In this document: one piece after another, positions 63,841-64,000 of the stretch | Numbering within the stretch: position 1 is the stretch's first letter | Layout of the letters: each line of letters starts with the position of its first letter | Assembly (NCBI GenBank): GCA_964006375.1 | Contig: OZ023269.1 | Location: 4,684,501 to 4,748,500 of the forward strand | Direction of reading: 5' to 3' | Source: Tillus elongatus | Lineage: Eukaryota > Arthropoda > Insecta > Coleoptera > Cleridae | DNA: 64,000 nt | Position numbers and translations under genes: made by a program | The notes under the pieces: generated by a model | What the model was told of the DNA's origin: nothing | Databases searched by the model: none | Seen by the model: only the letters and a program-made list of their open reading frames with translations

Positions 63841-64000
<160 letters not shown>

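Overview
The window looks like arthropod nuclear DNA, most likely insect and possibly beetle. It is AT-rich, has no operon-like gene packing, and is almost entirely transposable elements of insect type (Tc1/mariner, jockey/I-like LINEs, Penelope, tRNA-derived SINEs). A 14-unit interstitial tract of TCAGG, the telomeric motif of many beetles, lies at 31694-31763; this hints at the host but does not prove it. The only feature I can call a genuine host-gene piece is one 155-bp coding exon on the minus strand (24035-24189). It has canonical splice sites and encodes the start of an immunoglobulin domain of the dpr family (neuronal cell-surface receptors). Genes of this family have very long introns, so most or all of the other 63.8 kb is probably dpr intron, or intron plus flank.

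The dominant component is one repeat family, here called the TA-core family. Its left end carries GACGCAGCAAGTGCGTTATG, often as half of a roughly 300-bp module whose two ends are inverted copies of that block. Then come about 0.8 kb of AT-rich body, a (TA)n tract of 25 to almost 200 bp, and a right end that finishes in a hairpin (TAGTGAATTTT ... AAAATTCACTA). Near-complete copies are at 4963-6310 (-), 15594-17016 (+) and 43528-45170 (+). Shorter copies are at 10199-10349, 60321-61036 and 61158-62008, and many fragments are scattered through the window. Most (TA)n tracts here, about 2.2 kb in total by my count, belong to this family.

Region by region. 0-9 kb: TA-core copies, a transposase relic, tRNA-derived heads, a Penelope terminal relic with a hammerhead-like motif, and a non-autonomous hAT element with an exact 8-bp target duplication. 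9-17 kb: TA-core copies, two SINE copies, a minus-strand transposase relic and a GC-rich array of diverged repeats. 17-31 kb: several LINEs (an internally deleted jockey-like copy; an I-like copy with RNase H and a TTAGG tail; a CR1/jockey-like copy split by another LINE), a transposase split by a solo LTR, and the dpr exon. 31-42 kb: the TCAGG tract, a repeat-rich block, a jockey-like reverse transcriptase relic next to a musashi-like retrocopy, and a Penelope element inserted in a TA tract. 42-64 kb: a SINE with a 16-bp target duplication, TA-core copies, Tc1, mariner and pogo-like transposase relics, an approximately 180-bp tandem array, and further TA tracts up to the window end.

No coding element looks intact. 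LINE, Penelope and transposase reading frames are shifted or stopped, and catalytic residues are replaced in several transposases. Nested insertions give a relative chronology: solo LTR into a transposase, LINE into LINE, LINE into a transposase, Penelope into a TA tract. The musashi-like piece and the SINEs show that LINE machinery has copied other RNAs here.
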